Under the pieces are notes generated by a model. That model was given only the letters and a program-made list of their open reading frames with translations. It was not told the origin of the DNA and searched no databases. A DNA stretch of 64,000 nt from Campylobacter concisus (lineage in GTDB: Bacteria > Campylobacterota > Campylobacteria > Campylobacterales > Campylobacteraceae): the NCBI RefSeq assembly GCF_001298465.1, contig NZ_CP012541.1, forward strand, positions 1,302,001 to 1,366,000, read 5' to 3'. The position numbers and the translations under genes were made by a program. This document shows positions 54,099 through 62,342 of this stretch, one piece after another. How positions within the stretch are numbered: the stretch's first letter is position 1; each line of letters begins with the position of its first letter.

Positions 54099-56186
54099 AT
54101 GGACAAGTTTTTAAATCACGCTTGGCATTTAAATAAAATTTACGCCAATACCGATGCGAGCGTGCCTTTTTACCCAGATCTACTGGCGCTTCTTTTATCT
54201 TGTGATGAGAAAAATTTAGATGAGTTTATGGCTCTTGCCGAGTTTAGAACTATCTTAAAAAAGTTAGGCGTTGGACTTGATATCTTTAGCATACAAAGTG
54301 CACAGCTAGCCACACTAAAAGCACTAAATGAGGCAAAAATTTCAAGTGATGAACTCATAACCCGCTTACAAAAGCTACGTGATGAAAAGATAATTAGCCA
54401 TGAAAAATTTGATTTTTTAATAAAATTTATAAGCAAAAACTCAAATCAAAATAAGGCTGAAAATTCTAATGTAAAGCCAAAAGATCATTTTCACAAGAGC
54501 TTGGATTTTCTAAACGAGATAAATGAAAAAGCAAGCATGCTTGATGAAGATAAAGAATTTTTACTAGCTTTGAAAAATGCCAAGAAAAGATCAAATGAAA
54601 CGCTTTTTAATATCGCAGTAAGCGGTATCATAAACTCTGGCAAATCAACGCTTTTAAATGCGCTTTTAAATAAATTCATCCTTGGCACTTCAAATGTGCC
54701 TGAGACCATAAATTTAACCATCTTAAAGCACGCATCAAATAGCCATGCAAAGGTAAATTTTTATAGCCCAGACGAGCTAGAAAAGCTTGGACTTTCAAGC
54801 AAAAATTTACTAGCTAATAGCGTAGAGATCAGCCTAGATGAGATAAAAAACTATACATCTTCAAGCTCAAAAACGGCAAATCTCGTAAAAAGCGTTGAGC
54901 TTTATGATGACTTGGAGCTTTTAAGAGATAATGTCTGCATTATAGACACTCCGGGCATAGATGATGCGATCGTTTTAAGAGAGCAAATAACTACAAATTT
55001 TATGAAAGAGTGCGACCTTTTAGCACATCTCATGAATGCTTCGCAAAGTGCAACGCAAAAAGACGCACTATTTTTGAAAAAATGCCTTGAAAACTCGCAC
55101 ATCGTAAGAGTTGCTATCGTGCTAACTCACGCTGACGAGTTAGACGCAAAGGGTATTAATGAAACTCTTAACTACGTAAAAAAGGCGATCGGCGAGCAGA
55201 TAAATGATATCAAGATAGATTATTTTGCCCTTAGTGCAAAGGCTTATCTTGATGGCGCTTTAAATAGTGGCGTGCCGGAGTTTAAAGAGTATCTTTATGA
55301 TGTGCTTTTTGGTAAAGACTCTAAAAAATCAGCTCTAATTTTAAACTCATATCAAAAAGAATTGCAAAATATTTTAAAAACAAAACTAGAAGCCACAAAG
55401 GCTGAAATTTTAGAGCTTAAAGCATTTGGTTTAGAGCTAGAAGCTTTGCAAAACGAGCAAGCAAATATCAAAAATTCTCTTAATGAAAATTTCACAAAAC
55501 TTGAAAGGCTTTTAGAAAGCGAGCTAAAAAAACTCGATGATAAAAATGCAAAAGATATCTATAAAATGGGTCTTGAAGCATTACTTCAAAATCTAAATGA
55601 AAAGATTAAGAGCGAGATCACTTACTGCAAAAATAAAAGAGAAAATTTAAATCTAAAACGTCTTACACAAATAGCAAAAACTACACTTTGTGACGGAGTT
55701 GCGGCACTCATGAGAGAGGCTAGAAATGAAACTTTGGTGCAGATAAAGTCATGCGAGCAAAATATCGCTTTAAGTTTTGATGGCTTTAAGGTGAGTGAAA
55801 ATAAAATTTTTAGTATAAATGACTTTTTAAAGCAAATGGGCGTAGAGCTTGATTTTAGCGAGCTTTTAGATGAGCTTGAAGCTAAAATTTTAAGCAAAAA
55901 TGAGCCAGATGAGGCGCTTTTAAGTTTAAGACAAAATTTACTTAACAATAAAAGCATATCGCAGTTTTGTGAGATGCTAGCAGAACATGAAAAAAAGCTG
56001 TTAAAAGAGCGAGTAAAGGTTTATGAAATGAGTCAAAAAGAGGCTTTGAACCAAAGACTTTTAGTTCTCAATAAAAAACTTAATGAACTAAATTTACAAA
56101 ATCAAAGCTCAATTTCAAAGCTTAAACAAAAAACTTCCTTGCAAGATGAATTTTACTCACTTTTAGAGGATATAAAAAATGTTTAA
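54099..56186 (+). CDS. Dynamin-like GTPase, first of a tandem pair
   Basis: 695 residues. A helical N-terminal region (1-165) precedes the GTPase domain: P loop GIINSGKSTLLNALL (G176-S183), DTPGI near 287 and THADE (G4). From ~400 onward the protein is almost all helix and coiled coil (stalk and assembly parts). Dynamin-like proteins tubulate or bridge membranes; in Campylobacter the two neighbours form a joint complex (as reported for C. jejuni DLP1/DLP2, by my recollection). It overlaps the second gene by eight bases, so both are made together. Confidence 0.9.
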   Translation: MDKFLNHAWHLNKIYANTDASVPFYPDLLALLLSCDEKNLDEFMALAEFRTILKKLGVGLDIFSIQSAQLATLKALNEAKISSDELITRLQKLRDEKIISHEKFDFLIKFISKNSNQNKAENSNVKPKDHFHKSLDFLNEINEKASMLDEDKEFLLALKNAKKRSNETLFNIAVSGIINSGKSTLLNALLNKFILGTSNVPETINLTILKHASNSHAKVNFYSPDELEKLGLSSKNLLANSVEISLDEIKNYTSSSSKTANLVKSVELYDDLELLRDNVCIIDTPGIDDAIVLREQITTNFMKECDLLAHLMNASQSATQKDALFLKKCLENSHIVRVAIVLTHADELDAKGINETLNYVKKAIGEQINDIKIDYFALSAKAYLDGALNSGVPEFKEYLYDVLFGKDSKKSALILNSYQKELQNILKTKLEATKAEILELKAFGLELEALQNEQANIKNSLNENFTKLERLLESELKKLDDKNAKDIYKMGLEALLQNLNEKIKSEITYCKNKRENLNLKRLTQIAKTTLCDGVAALMREARNETLVQIKSCEQNIALSFDGFKVSENKIFSINDFLKQMGVELDFSELLDELEAKILSKNEPDEALLSLRQNLLNNKSISQFCEMLAEHEKKLLKERVKVYEMSQKEALNQRLLVLNKKLNELNLQNQSSISKLKQKTSLQDEFYSLLEDIKNV

Positions 56187-58011
56187 TGAGTTTATAAATG
56201 CCTACAAAGCGAGATACTTTAAGGTTTTTACAAATGATTTTAGGGGCGAACTAGCTAGGTTTGTAAATGATCTAAACGATCCTAGCTTGCATATAAGCGA
56301 TCAGATAAAAGAGAGCTTAAATTTACTAATAGACACTCTAAATGAACCACCGCTAATAGCTGTTATCGGTCAATTTTCAAGTGGAAAATCAACATTTTTA
56401 AACGCACTGCTTGGCCAAGATGTCTTGCCATCAGGACTAACCCCAGTCACCGCAAAGGCTGTGAGGCTAAAATTTGCAAAGATGCCACTTCTAAGCGTGA
56501 AATTTATAAACGGTAGCGAAAGCCTGCTAGCAAGTAGCGATCTAGCCGAGCTAAATAAGTTAGGCGAGCAAGTTTCTAGTATGACGCTTTATGCGCCAAG
56601 TGAAATTTTAAAAGAGATAAATTTCATCGATACTCCTGGCCTAAACTCGCTAAGAGATGCTGACACAAAAGAGACAAAAAATACGCTAAAAAAGGTTAGT
56701 GGTGCAATATGGCTAAGCCTTGCAAATAATGCCGCAAAGGCAAGCGAGCTTGAAAGTATCAAAGAAATTTTAAAAGCCAATGATCTAAAAGCGATCTGCC
56801 TAATCAACCAAAAAGACAAGCTAAGTGAGGAAGAGCTTGAAAGTTTGCTAAAGCACGCTGGGCAAACTTATGGCGAGCTTTTTGAGGATATCATCGCTAT
56901 CTCATCAAAGCAAGCACTCCTTGGCATCACAAATAATGACAAAAGCCTACTTGAAGCTTCAAATTTTAACGAAGCTCTAAAGGCTATTAAAGAGTGCTTT
57001 TTAGACAAGAGCTTTAAAGAAAATTTCATAAAAGCAAGGGCAAAAAAGATCGTAAAACTCCTAACTAACGAGCAAGAAAAACATCTAGAAATTTATGATA
57101 ATGCGCGGTTTATTTTAGATGAATTTAGTGGCTCATTAGATGGGAGGCTGGAGGCGATAAAAGAGGAGTTTAAACCAAAGATCGCTTTAAGATATAGTCA
57201 AATGAGTGAAGTCATAAAACTTGCTGCCAATGAAGTATTTAAGCTACTTAAGCCTTTTTCAAAGACGAAATTTAACGCTTCAAAGACGCTTTTAAATAAA
57301 GAAATTTACAAGCGTGAAAATTTTGAGGTAATAAGTCTTGATAGCGACGAAGTCTTTTCAAAACTTATCTACGAAGATGTGGTTTTTAATAAATTTTTTA
57401 AACGCTACAAAAAAGATCTAAAAGAGCTAGAAAATGCAATAACTTCAGCATTTAATGAGCTTTATAAAAATTTAGAGGATAAATTTTTAATATACAAATC
57501 TCGCTATGAAAATTACGCTAGCTTTGATGATCAAGCCTTGGCTTACGAAACAAAATCCATAAATACCTATGCCGGACGGACATATGAAGATTTTTTAAGA
57601 GAGTATGAAACGGCTAAATTTAAGGCTATACAAAAGGTCTCTTTGTTTTTTGAAAAGCTTGATATAAAGCTAGCCTCAAACTATGAAAACGCGCTCAAAC
57701 TCGCGGTTTATTTTATAAAACAAAAGATAGAAAAGACGCTAGAGTCGCATCTGCAGATGAATACGCCACTTTATATTCCAAGTGCAAAAGACGTCTATGA
57801 GCGTATGCTTGATGCGTTTAGCCTTTATGAGTTTGAAGCTTTAATGTGCTCAAATAGCTCGTTTTTAAATAAAATTTTGCTTGATATAAAAAGCGATTTT
57901 AATGAAATTTATACTTTAAAAATAGCAATGCTTGATGGCTTAAAAGCAAGAGTTAAAGAGCAAATTTCAAAGATTGAAGAGCTTTGTGAAAATTCATTGT
58001 TATTAAGATAA
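56179..58011 (+). CDS. Dynamin-like GTPase, second of a tandem pair
   Basis: 610 residues. The GTPase domain starts at ~58: P loop GQFSSGKSTFLNALL (G64-S71), switch region PSGLTPVTAKAVRL, DTPGLNSLRDAD near 153 and NQKDKL (G4). The remainder is helical. The GTPase domain is nearer the N terminus than in its partner and uses a more classical bacterial DLP switch (T-P-V-T). It is coupled to the preceding gene by an eight-base overlap and followed by a clear terminator. Confidence 0.9.
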   Translation: MFNEFINAYKARYFKVFTNDFRGELARFVNDLNDPSLHISDQIKESLNLLIDTLNEPPLIAVIGQFSSGKSTFLNALLGQDVLPSGLTPVTAKAVRLKFAKMPLLSVKFINGSESLLASSDLAELNKLGEQVSSMTLYAPSEILKEINFIDTPGLNSLRDADTKETKNTLKKVSGAIWLSLANNAAKASELESIKEILKANDLKAICLINQKDKLSEEELESLLKHAGQTYGELFEDIIAISSKQALLGITNNDKSLLEASNFNEALKAIKECFLDKSFKENFIKARAKKIVKLLTNEQEKHLEIYDNARFILDEFSGSLDGRLEAIKEEFKPKIALRYSQMSEVIKLAANEVFKLLKPFSKTKFNASKTLLNKEIYKRENFEVISLDSDEVFSKLIYEDVVFNKFFKRYKKDLKELENAITSAFNELYKNLEDKFLIYKSRYENYASFDDQALAYETKSINTYAGRTYEDFLREYETAKFKAIQKVSLFFEKLDIKLASNYENALKLAVYFIKQKIEKTLESHLQMNTPLYIPSAKDVYERMLDAFSLYEFEALMCSNSSFLNKILLDIKSDFNEIYTLKIAMLDGLKARVKEQISKIEELCENSLLLR

Positions 58012-58031
58012 ATAAAATTTTTAAAGCTTAG

Positions 58032-58057
58032 AAGCTATCCATTTAAGGATAGCTTTT
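58032..58057 (+). terminator. Rho-independent terminator after the dynamin-like genes
   Basis: AAGCTATCC (58032-58040) and GGATAGCTT (58047-58055) pair perfectly around ATTTAA and lead into TTATTTTAT. It lies 21 bases after the stop and just before the convergent TorA-type gene. Confidence 0.75.
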
Positions 58058-58060
58058 ATT

Positions 58061-60514
58061 TTATGCGTGCATTACACCGATCTTTGGTATGTCAAATGCA
58101 GTCACGCGTTTTGGTACGCCTTTAAATTTTTCAATCTCGACAAGACTTGTATGAGCAGTGTTGCTCTGGCTCATCTTGCTTGATGGCACGTCTTTTGTGA
58201 GTACATTTAAATTTCCGTGCAAGCAAAGGCTCTTTTCACCCGGTTTTTCAGGGTCATACCACGCACCTTCGCTTACTATCACGACGTTTTGTGGCACGTC
58301 CTCGGTCACAAAGGCACCGCACAAGATTTCGCCCCTATCGTTAAACACACGCACCACATCGCCCATCTTTATCCCTCTAGCCTCGGCTGTTTTTGGATTT
58401 ATAAGCACTGGCTCGCGCTCTGCGATCTCGTTAAAGTTGCGAAGCACGGAGTTATTTAGCTGTGAGTGAAGCCTAAATTTAGAGTGCGCACCGCTAATTG
58501 CGATAGGGTATTTTTTATTTTTTGCACCCAGCCACTCAAATGGCTCAAGCCAAGCTGCATGCGGTGGGCAGTCATCATAGCCAAAGCCAGCGACCGTTTC
58601 AGAGTAAATTTCTATCTTGCCAGATGGCGTTTTTAACGGATTTGCCACTGGATCGTCGCGGAATTTCTTGTAGTTTGTAAAGTAGCGTTTTTTCTCATCG
58701 ATCTTGTCAAATCTAAAATATCCCTTCTCCCAAAATTCCTCAAAGCTAGGCATGCTCTCATACCCAAGCTCAGCAGCCTTTTTAACGGCATCTTCATATA
58801 TTGTATTGACCCACTCTAGCTCACTTTTACCCTCGCTAAATGCCTCTTCCCTGCCCCACTCTTTGGCGATCAGCCTTGCGATCTCGAAGTCACTTTTACT
58901 CTCGCCAAATGGCTTAACTAGTGGCTTTATCGCAAATAGATACTCGCTTGTAGAGTTTGCCATCTCGATGTCTGTTCGCTCGTACTCAAGCGCAGCTGGC
59001 AAGACGATGTCGCTAAATTTAGCTGTACTTGTCCAAAACGGCTCGCAAGTGATGATAGCATTAACGTTTCGCATAGCTTTTATCGCTCTATTTGCGTCAG
59101 GATGCCTTGTGAAAGTCGAGCCATTTGCGTTAAACATCACTCTAATCTTTGGCAGTTTATAGCTCTTGCCATTTCTTGTTATCTCCTTGCCTGGCTTAAG
59201 GAGTGCGTCTATTAGCCTTGAGTTTGGCATGTCATAGCCCTTTGTTTTTGGTACCAGCCCACTATCAATAAATTTTTGAGGTACCTTCGTCTCAAACGCC
59301 ACTAGTTTAGGCGCTATGAAGCTCTCATCAGCATTTTTGTGCATGCCGTCATTTGTGACAAAGCCACAACCCTCTTTGCCGATGTGTCCAAGCATCGCAT
59401 TTAGTGTCACAAGCGCCCAGTATGCCATCTCACCGTTATCTTGTCTTTGAATGGCATAGCCACTAATTATCACTGAGTCATTTTTGGCTAGATCCTCGCT
59501 AAATTTCGCAAGATCTTGCTCGCTAACGCCACAAATTTTGCTTGCCCAAGCTAGGTTTTTATTGACCCCGTCTTTTGTGCCAAGCATGTACTCTTTAAAT
59601 TTATCAAAGCCAACTGTGTATTTTTCTATAAATTCTTTGCTGTAAAGATCTTTTTCAAAAAGGTAGTTACACATACCTATCATCATCGCCGTATCGGTGC
59701 AAGGCACGACTTCAAGGTATTTTGAGTCAAAGTATTTTGCGCTATCGTTGTGATAAACATCGACGCTATAAATTTTCATCTCGCCACTCTCGCCTTTTTT
59801 TCTGATCTCATCGTAGTATTTATATGAGTTGTGAAGCGGCACGCCAATGGCGATCTTGTTTGAAACGACTGGGTTTGTGCCCCAAAATACGATCGTTTTG
59901 GCGTTTTTTAAGATAGCCTCCCACTTTGTTGGCGCTAGCGCAGGATCGACGAAGCCAGTGACGTGAGGCATGATGACAGTCGCTGCGCCGTATGAGTAAC
60001 CACCTAGCTCATTTACGTAGCCACCAAGCACGTTAAGTAGCCTTTTTGCGGTCTTTTGGCTATGTCCTACTTTGCCAAGGCTACCCCACTGATAAACCTG
60101 TCCGTAGATCGCTTCAGCACCGTATTTATCAAAATTTTCTTTTAAAATTTTTGCGCTTAGCTTTATAGCCTCGTCCCAGCTCACACGCACAAATTCTTCT
60201 TTACCACGAAGCTCTGGCTTTGGGTTGTTTGGATTGGCTAAAAAGCTCTTTCTAACAAATGGATATTTTACTCTGCTCTCGTTTTGGATGTAGTCAATAA
60301 CTGCGTTATTTAGCTCGTTTGGATAAGCATCGCCCTCAAATGGCACGGTCTCAACCACGCGTCCTGCGATAGTTCTTACGTAAAATGGGCCAAATTTATT
60401 TGCACTTAGTCCGCTTTGTTTGTCAAATAACGCTTGCTCTGCGCTTCCAAGCTCTTTTGCTTGAAGGCTAGCCGCGCCTAATGCACTCAATCTTAAAAAG
60501 TCTCGTCTTTTCAT
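58061..60514 (-). CDS. TorA/BisC-family molybdopterin oxidoreductase (TMAO/DMSO/S- or N-oxide reductase)
   Basis: 817 residues with a twin-arginine signal KRRDFLRLSALGAASLQA. No 4Fe-4S cysteine motif is present, as in TorA and DorA. The Mo-ligand serine is probably that in GGYSYGAATV (~150-160). Other blocks: YQWGSLGKVGHSQ, WGTNPVVSNKIAIG, GYAIQRQDNGEMAYW, and the C-terminal SGAHSKFRLHSQLN and LCLHGNLNVLT. The enzyme reduces TMAO or sulfoxides in the periplasm. No cytochrome partner gene adjoins it. Convergent with the dynamin pair, divergent from the ABM gene. Confidence 0.9.
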   Translation of the reverse strand: MKRRDFLRLSALGAASLQAKELGSAEQALFDKQSGLSANKFGPFYVRTIAGRVVETVPFEGDAYPNELNNAVIDYIQNESRVKYPFVRKSFLANPNNPKPELRGKEEFVRVSWDEAIKLSAKILKENFDKYGAEAIYGQVYQWGSLGKVGHSQKTAKRLLNVLGGYVNELGGYSYGAATVIMPHVTGFVDPALAPTKWEAILKNAKTIVFWGTNPVVSNKIAIGVPLHNSYKYYDEIRKKGESGEMKIYSVDVYHNDSAKYFDSKYLEVVPCTDTAMMIGMCNYLFEKDLYSKEFIEKYTVGFDKFKEYMLGTKDGVNKNLAWASKICGVSEQDLAKFSEDLAKNDSVIISGYAIQRQDNGEMAYWALVTLNAMLGHIGKEGCGFVTNDGMHKNADESFIAPKLVAFETKVPQKFIDSGLVPKTKGYDMPNSRLIDALLKPGKEITRNGKSYKLPKIRVMFNANGSTFTRHPDANRAIKAMRNVNAIITCEPFWTSTAKFSDIVLPAALEYERTDIEMANSTSEYLFAIKPLVKPFGESKSDFEIARLIAKEWGREEAFSEGKSELEWVNTIYEDAVKKAAELGYESMPSFEEFWEKGYFRFDKIDEKKRYFTNYKKFRDDPVANPLKTPSGKIEIYSETVAGFGYDDCPPHAAWLEPFEWLGAKNKKYPIAISGAHSKFRLHSQLNNSVLRNFNEIAEREPVLINPKTAEARGIKMGDVVRVFNDRGEILCGAFVTEDVPQNVVIVSEGAWYDPEKPGEKSLCLHGNLNVLTKDVPSSKMSQSNTAHTSLVEIEKFKGVPKRVTAFDIPKIGVMHA

Positions 60515-60675
60515 TTTCTCTCCGATTTTGGTTAAATTTATTGTTTTTGGTTGGTTTTAGAAATTATAAATTTAGGGTTTTGTATCATTTCATCGTTTAA
60601 AGGCCTTGTAATGTAATGCGCAAACTTGCGTCTAAATTGCGCTATTTTAGCCAAAAATTTTTAAAGGATGGGCAG

Positions 60676-60969
60676 ATGATTGGATTTTATGTAAATGTAA
60701 AGTTAAAAGCTGGATGTGAGGCGAAATTTGAAGAAATTTTAAAAGAGATCGTGCCAGCTTCAAGAAAAGACAAAGGCTGCATAAGCTACGAGTGCGGCAT
60801 GGTTGTGGGCGGTAAAAACGAATACTGTTTTATGGAAATTTGGGAAGATCTTGCAAGCCAAAAAGAGCATATGAAAAGCGCTCATATGGTGAAAAACGCA
60901 GCCGCACTGGAGGCTTGCAAAGAGAGCCAAGAGGTAAAAATAGTAAATTTTGTGAGCGTAAAGGAATAA
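60676..60969 (+). CDS. Antibiotic biosynthesis monooxygenase (ABM)-domain protein
   Basis: 97 residues from ATG 60676, behind AAGGA; a longer frame from 60616 has no ribosome site. One ferredoxin-like ABM domain: MIGFYVNVKLKAG, FEEILKEIVPASRKDKGCISYE, FMEIWEDLASQKEHMKSAHM. Family members degrade haem, oxidise quinones or have no known activity; similar small proteins are called quinol monooxygenases. Function here not determined. Confidence 0.88.
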   Translation: MIGFYVNVKLKAGCEAKFEEILKEIVPASRKDKGCISYECGMVVGGKNEYCFMEIWEDLASQKEHMKSAHMVKNAAALEACKESQEVKIVNFVSVKE

Positions 60970-61001
60970 TATTTGCTTTAAAAAGGGCAAAATCCACAAA
61001 A

Positions 61002-61223
61002 ATGAGCGAAGAAAAAATGCTTGAGATGATAAATGCGACTGCTGATATTATATTTATGGCCGTACTTAGGGGACGAGTGAGCTTTGAGGCTTGCAAAAAA
61101 GATAGGGAATTTATCGACTCTTTAAGAGAAGAGCTACTTGGCAAAAATCCAAATAAATTTAAAATCGCACAAAACTCATACCAAATGATCGCCATTTTTG
61201 AAAAATACCGCAATAAAAAATAA
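61002..61223 (+). CDS. Small hypothetical protein
   Basis: 73 residues from ATG 61002. The protein looks helical (ATADIIFMAVLRGRVSFEACKKDREFI; SYQMIAIFEKYRNKK). No family recognised, no signal peptide or membrane segment. The ribosome site (AAAGGG, ~16 bases upstream) is weak and far. It may be translated by coupling from the ABM gene, 32 bases upstream. Moderately convincing because the frame remains coding-like to its stop. Confidence 0.5.
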   Translation: MSEEKMLEMINATADIIFMAVLRGRVSFEACKKDREFIDSLREELLGKNPNKFKIAQNSYQMIAIFEKYRNKK

Positions 61224-61274
61224 TTCCACTTAAAATTTAAATCCATTTGCCGATATAGTGTTAAAGGATTTGAC

Positions 61275-62162
61275 ATGATAAACGCACTAAATGGATTTAA
61301 CCAAAGCTTTAGCTATCAAGACGCTTTTAGTAAGCGTCAAGCCACAAGCACAAATTTAAATAAAGTAGAAATTCCCACCAAAACTGCGGACATCAAGCAT
61401 CTACCGCTCTCTGGCTACTCATCAAATGACAAAATTTCTATCTGGGGCAAGATAAATGGCCTTGATAGCGGAGCGAGCAAAGATGAAATCTCTAGCCTTA
61501 AAAATTTCGTTGATAGCACGAAGCTTTGGCGAGCAAGCTACATTCTAACTAGCGAGAAAAACGGCTTTAGCGTAGATGAGTTCATCAAAAATCACAAAAT
61601 GAGCATAAACAATAAAATAATCAATAATGCTTTTGGTGCTCTTTATCTAAGCCGTGAGGCTACAAATTTACTAGACTCTGATCTAAGTATCGATGAGTTT
61701 AAAGATAAATGGCTGGAATTTACCGCCGAAAGGATACTTGGCGAGCACGCAAATGTGAAAATTTCTTTTAAAGACGGGGCTTTACATTACGAACAAAGCT
61801 CGGATAAAAAACGTATAGAATTCTTAGGTCAGCCTATGTTACACCGTGTAAGCTACGCTGATAAAAACAGCAAAGATGAGTTTTTGAAATTTCTAAAAAC
61901 AAGCTATGAAAAGGGCGAGAGCATCGCTGATGTGCTTCAAAATATCGCTCTTACGCCAGTTAGAGAAAATGGCGATGAAGAGATAGAAGAAGAGAAATTT
62001 AAGCCTATGCAAGTTACCAAAAAGAGCGTAACTTACACGGATAAAGATATAAAACGTGAGTTTTTTGAGGAATTTATTAGGAGCGAGGTCGAAAATGGAG
62101 CGAGCTTTGATGATCTAGTGCAAAAGCTAAACAAGCTAAAGCCAAAGGACATTCTCGCTTAG
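61275..62162 (+). CDS. Hypothetical protein, Campylobacter-type
   Basis: 295 residues with AAGGA 10 bases before the ATG. It is hydrophilic, without signal peptide or membrane helix. N-terminal ~45 residues look unstructured (FNQSFSYQDAFSKRQATS); a mixed helical middle follows (KISIWGKINGLDSG; GFSVDEFIKNHKMS; LSIDEFKDKWLEF), then an acidic stretch EENGDEEIEEEKF-type and a helical end (REFFEEFIRSEVENGASFDDLVQKLN). The N-terminal style resembles small cytoplasmic-secreted proteins exported by the flagellar apparatus, but that is speculation. No family recognised. Confidence 0.7.
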   Translation: MINALNGFNQSFSYQDAFSKRQATSTNLNKVEIPTKTADIKHLPLSGYSSNDKISIWGKINGLDSGASKDEISSLKNFVDSTKLWRASYILTSEKNGFSVDEFIKNHKMSINNKIINNAFGALYLSREATNLLDSDLSIDEFKDKWLEFTAERILGEHANVKISFKDGALHYEQSSDKKRIEFLGQPMLHRVSYADKNSKDEFLKFLKTSYEKGESIADVLQNIALTPVRENGDEEIEEEKFKPMQVTKKSVTYTDKDIKREFFEEFIRSEVENGASFDDLVQKLNKLKPKDILA

Positions 62163-62189
62163 CTTTGGCTTAGGGTTTAAATTTTAAGG

Positions 62190-62335
62190 CTGGCTTAGTT
62201 CGTAAATTTTATACTCAGGATTAAATTTCTGGAGGCTATTAGCTCTCTAAATTTCTGCTTATGTTTAAATTTAAAAAGCTAGCTTGACCTCTCAAATTTC
62301 TACTTAGTCTTAAATTTTAAAAAGCCAGCTGCCCT
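62190..62335. repeat. Degenerate ~45-base tandem repeat downstream of the hypothetical gene
   Basis: Two diverged copies lie side by side, from about 62243 and from about 62288, sharing AAATTTCT-CTTA--TTAAATTT-AAAAAGC-AGCT. A third, poorer copy with TAAATTTTAAGGCTGGCT precedes them near 62178. There is no coding frame. The copies may be a decayed duplication between two genes that end here convergently. Confidence 0.45.
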
Positions 62336-62342
62336 CAAAATT

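Noticed and set aside
60840-61001. Longer upstream frame for the 73-residue small protein
   Set aside because: It overlaps the ABM gene in another frame, is Arg/Lys-rich in the manner of a shadow frame and has no ribosome site.
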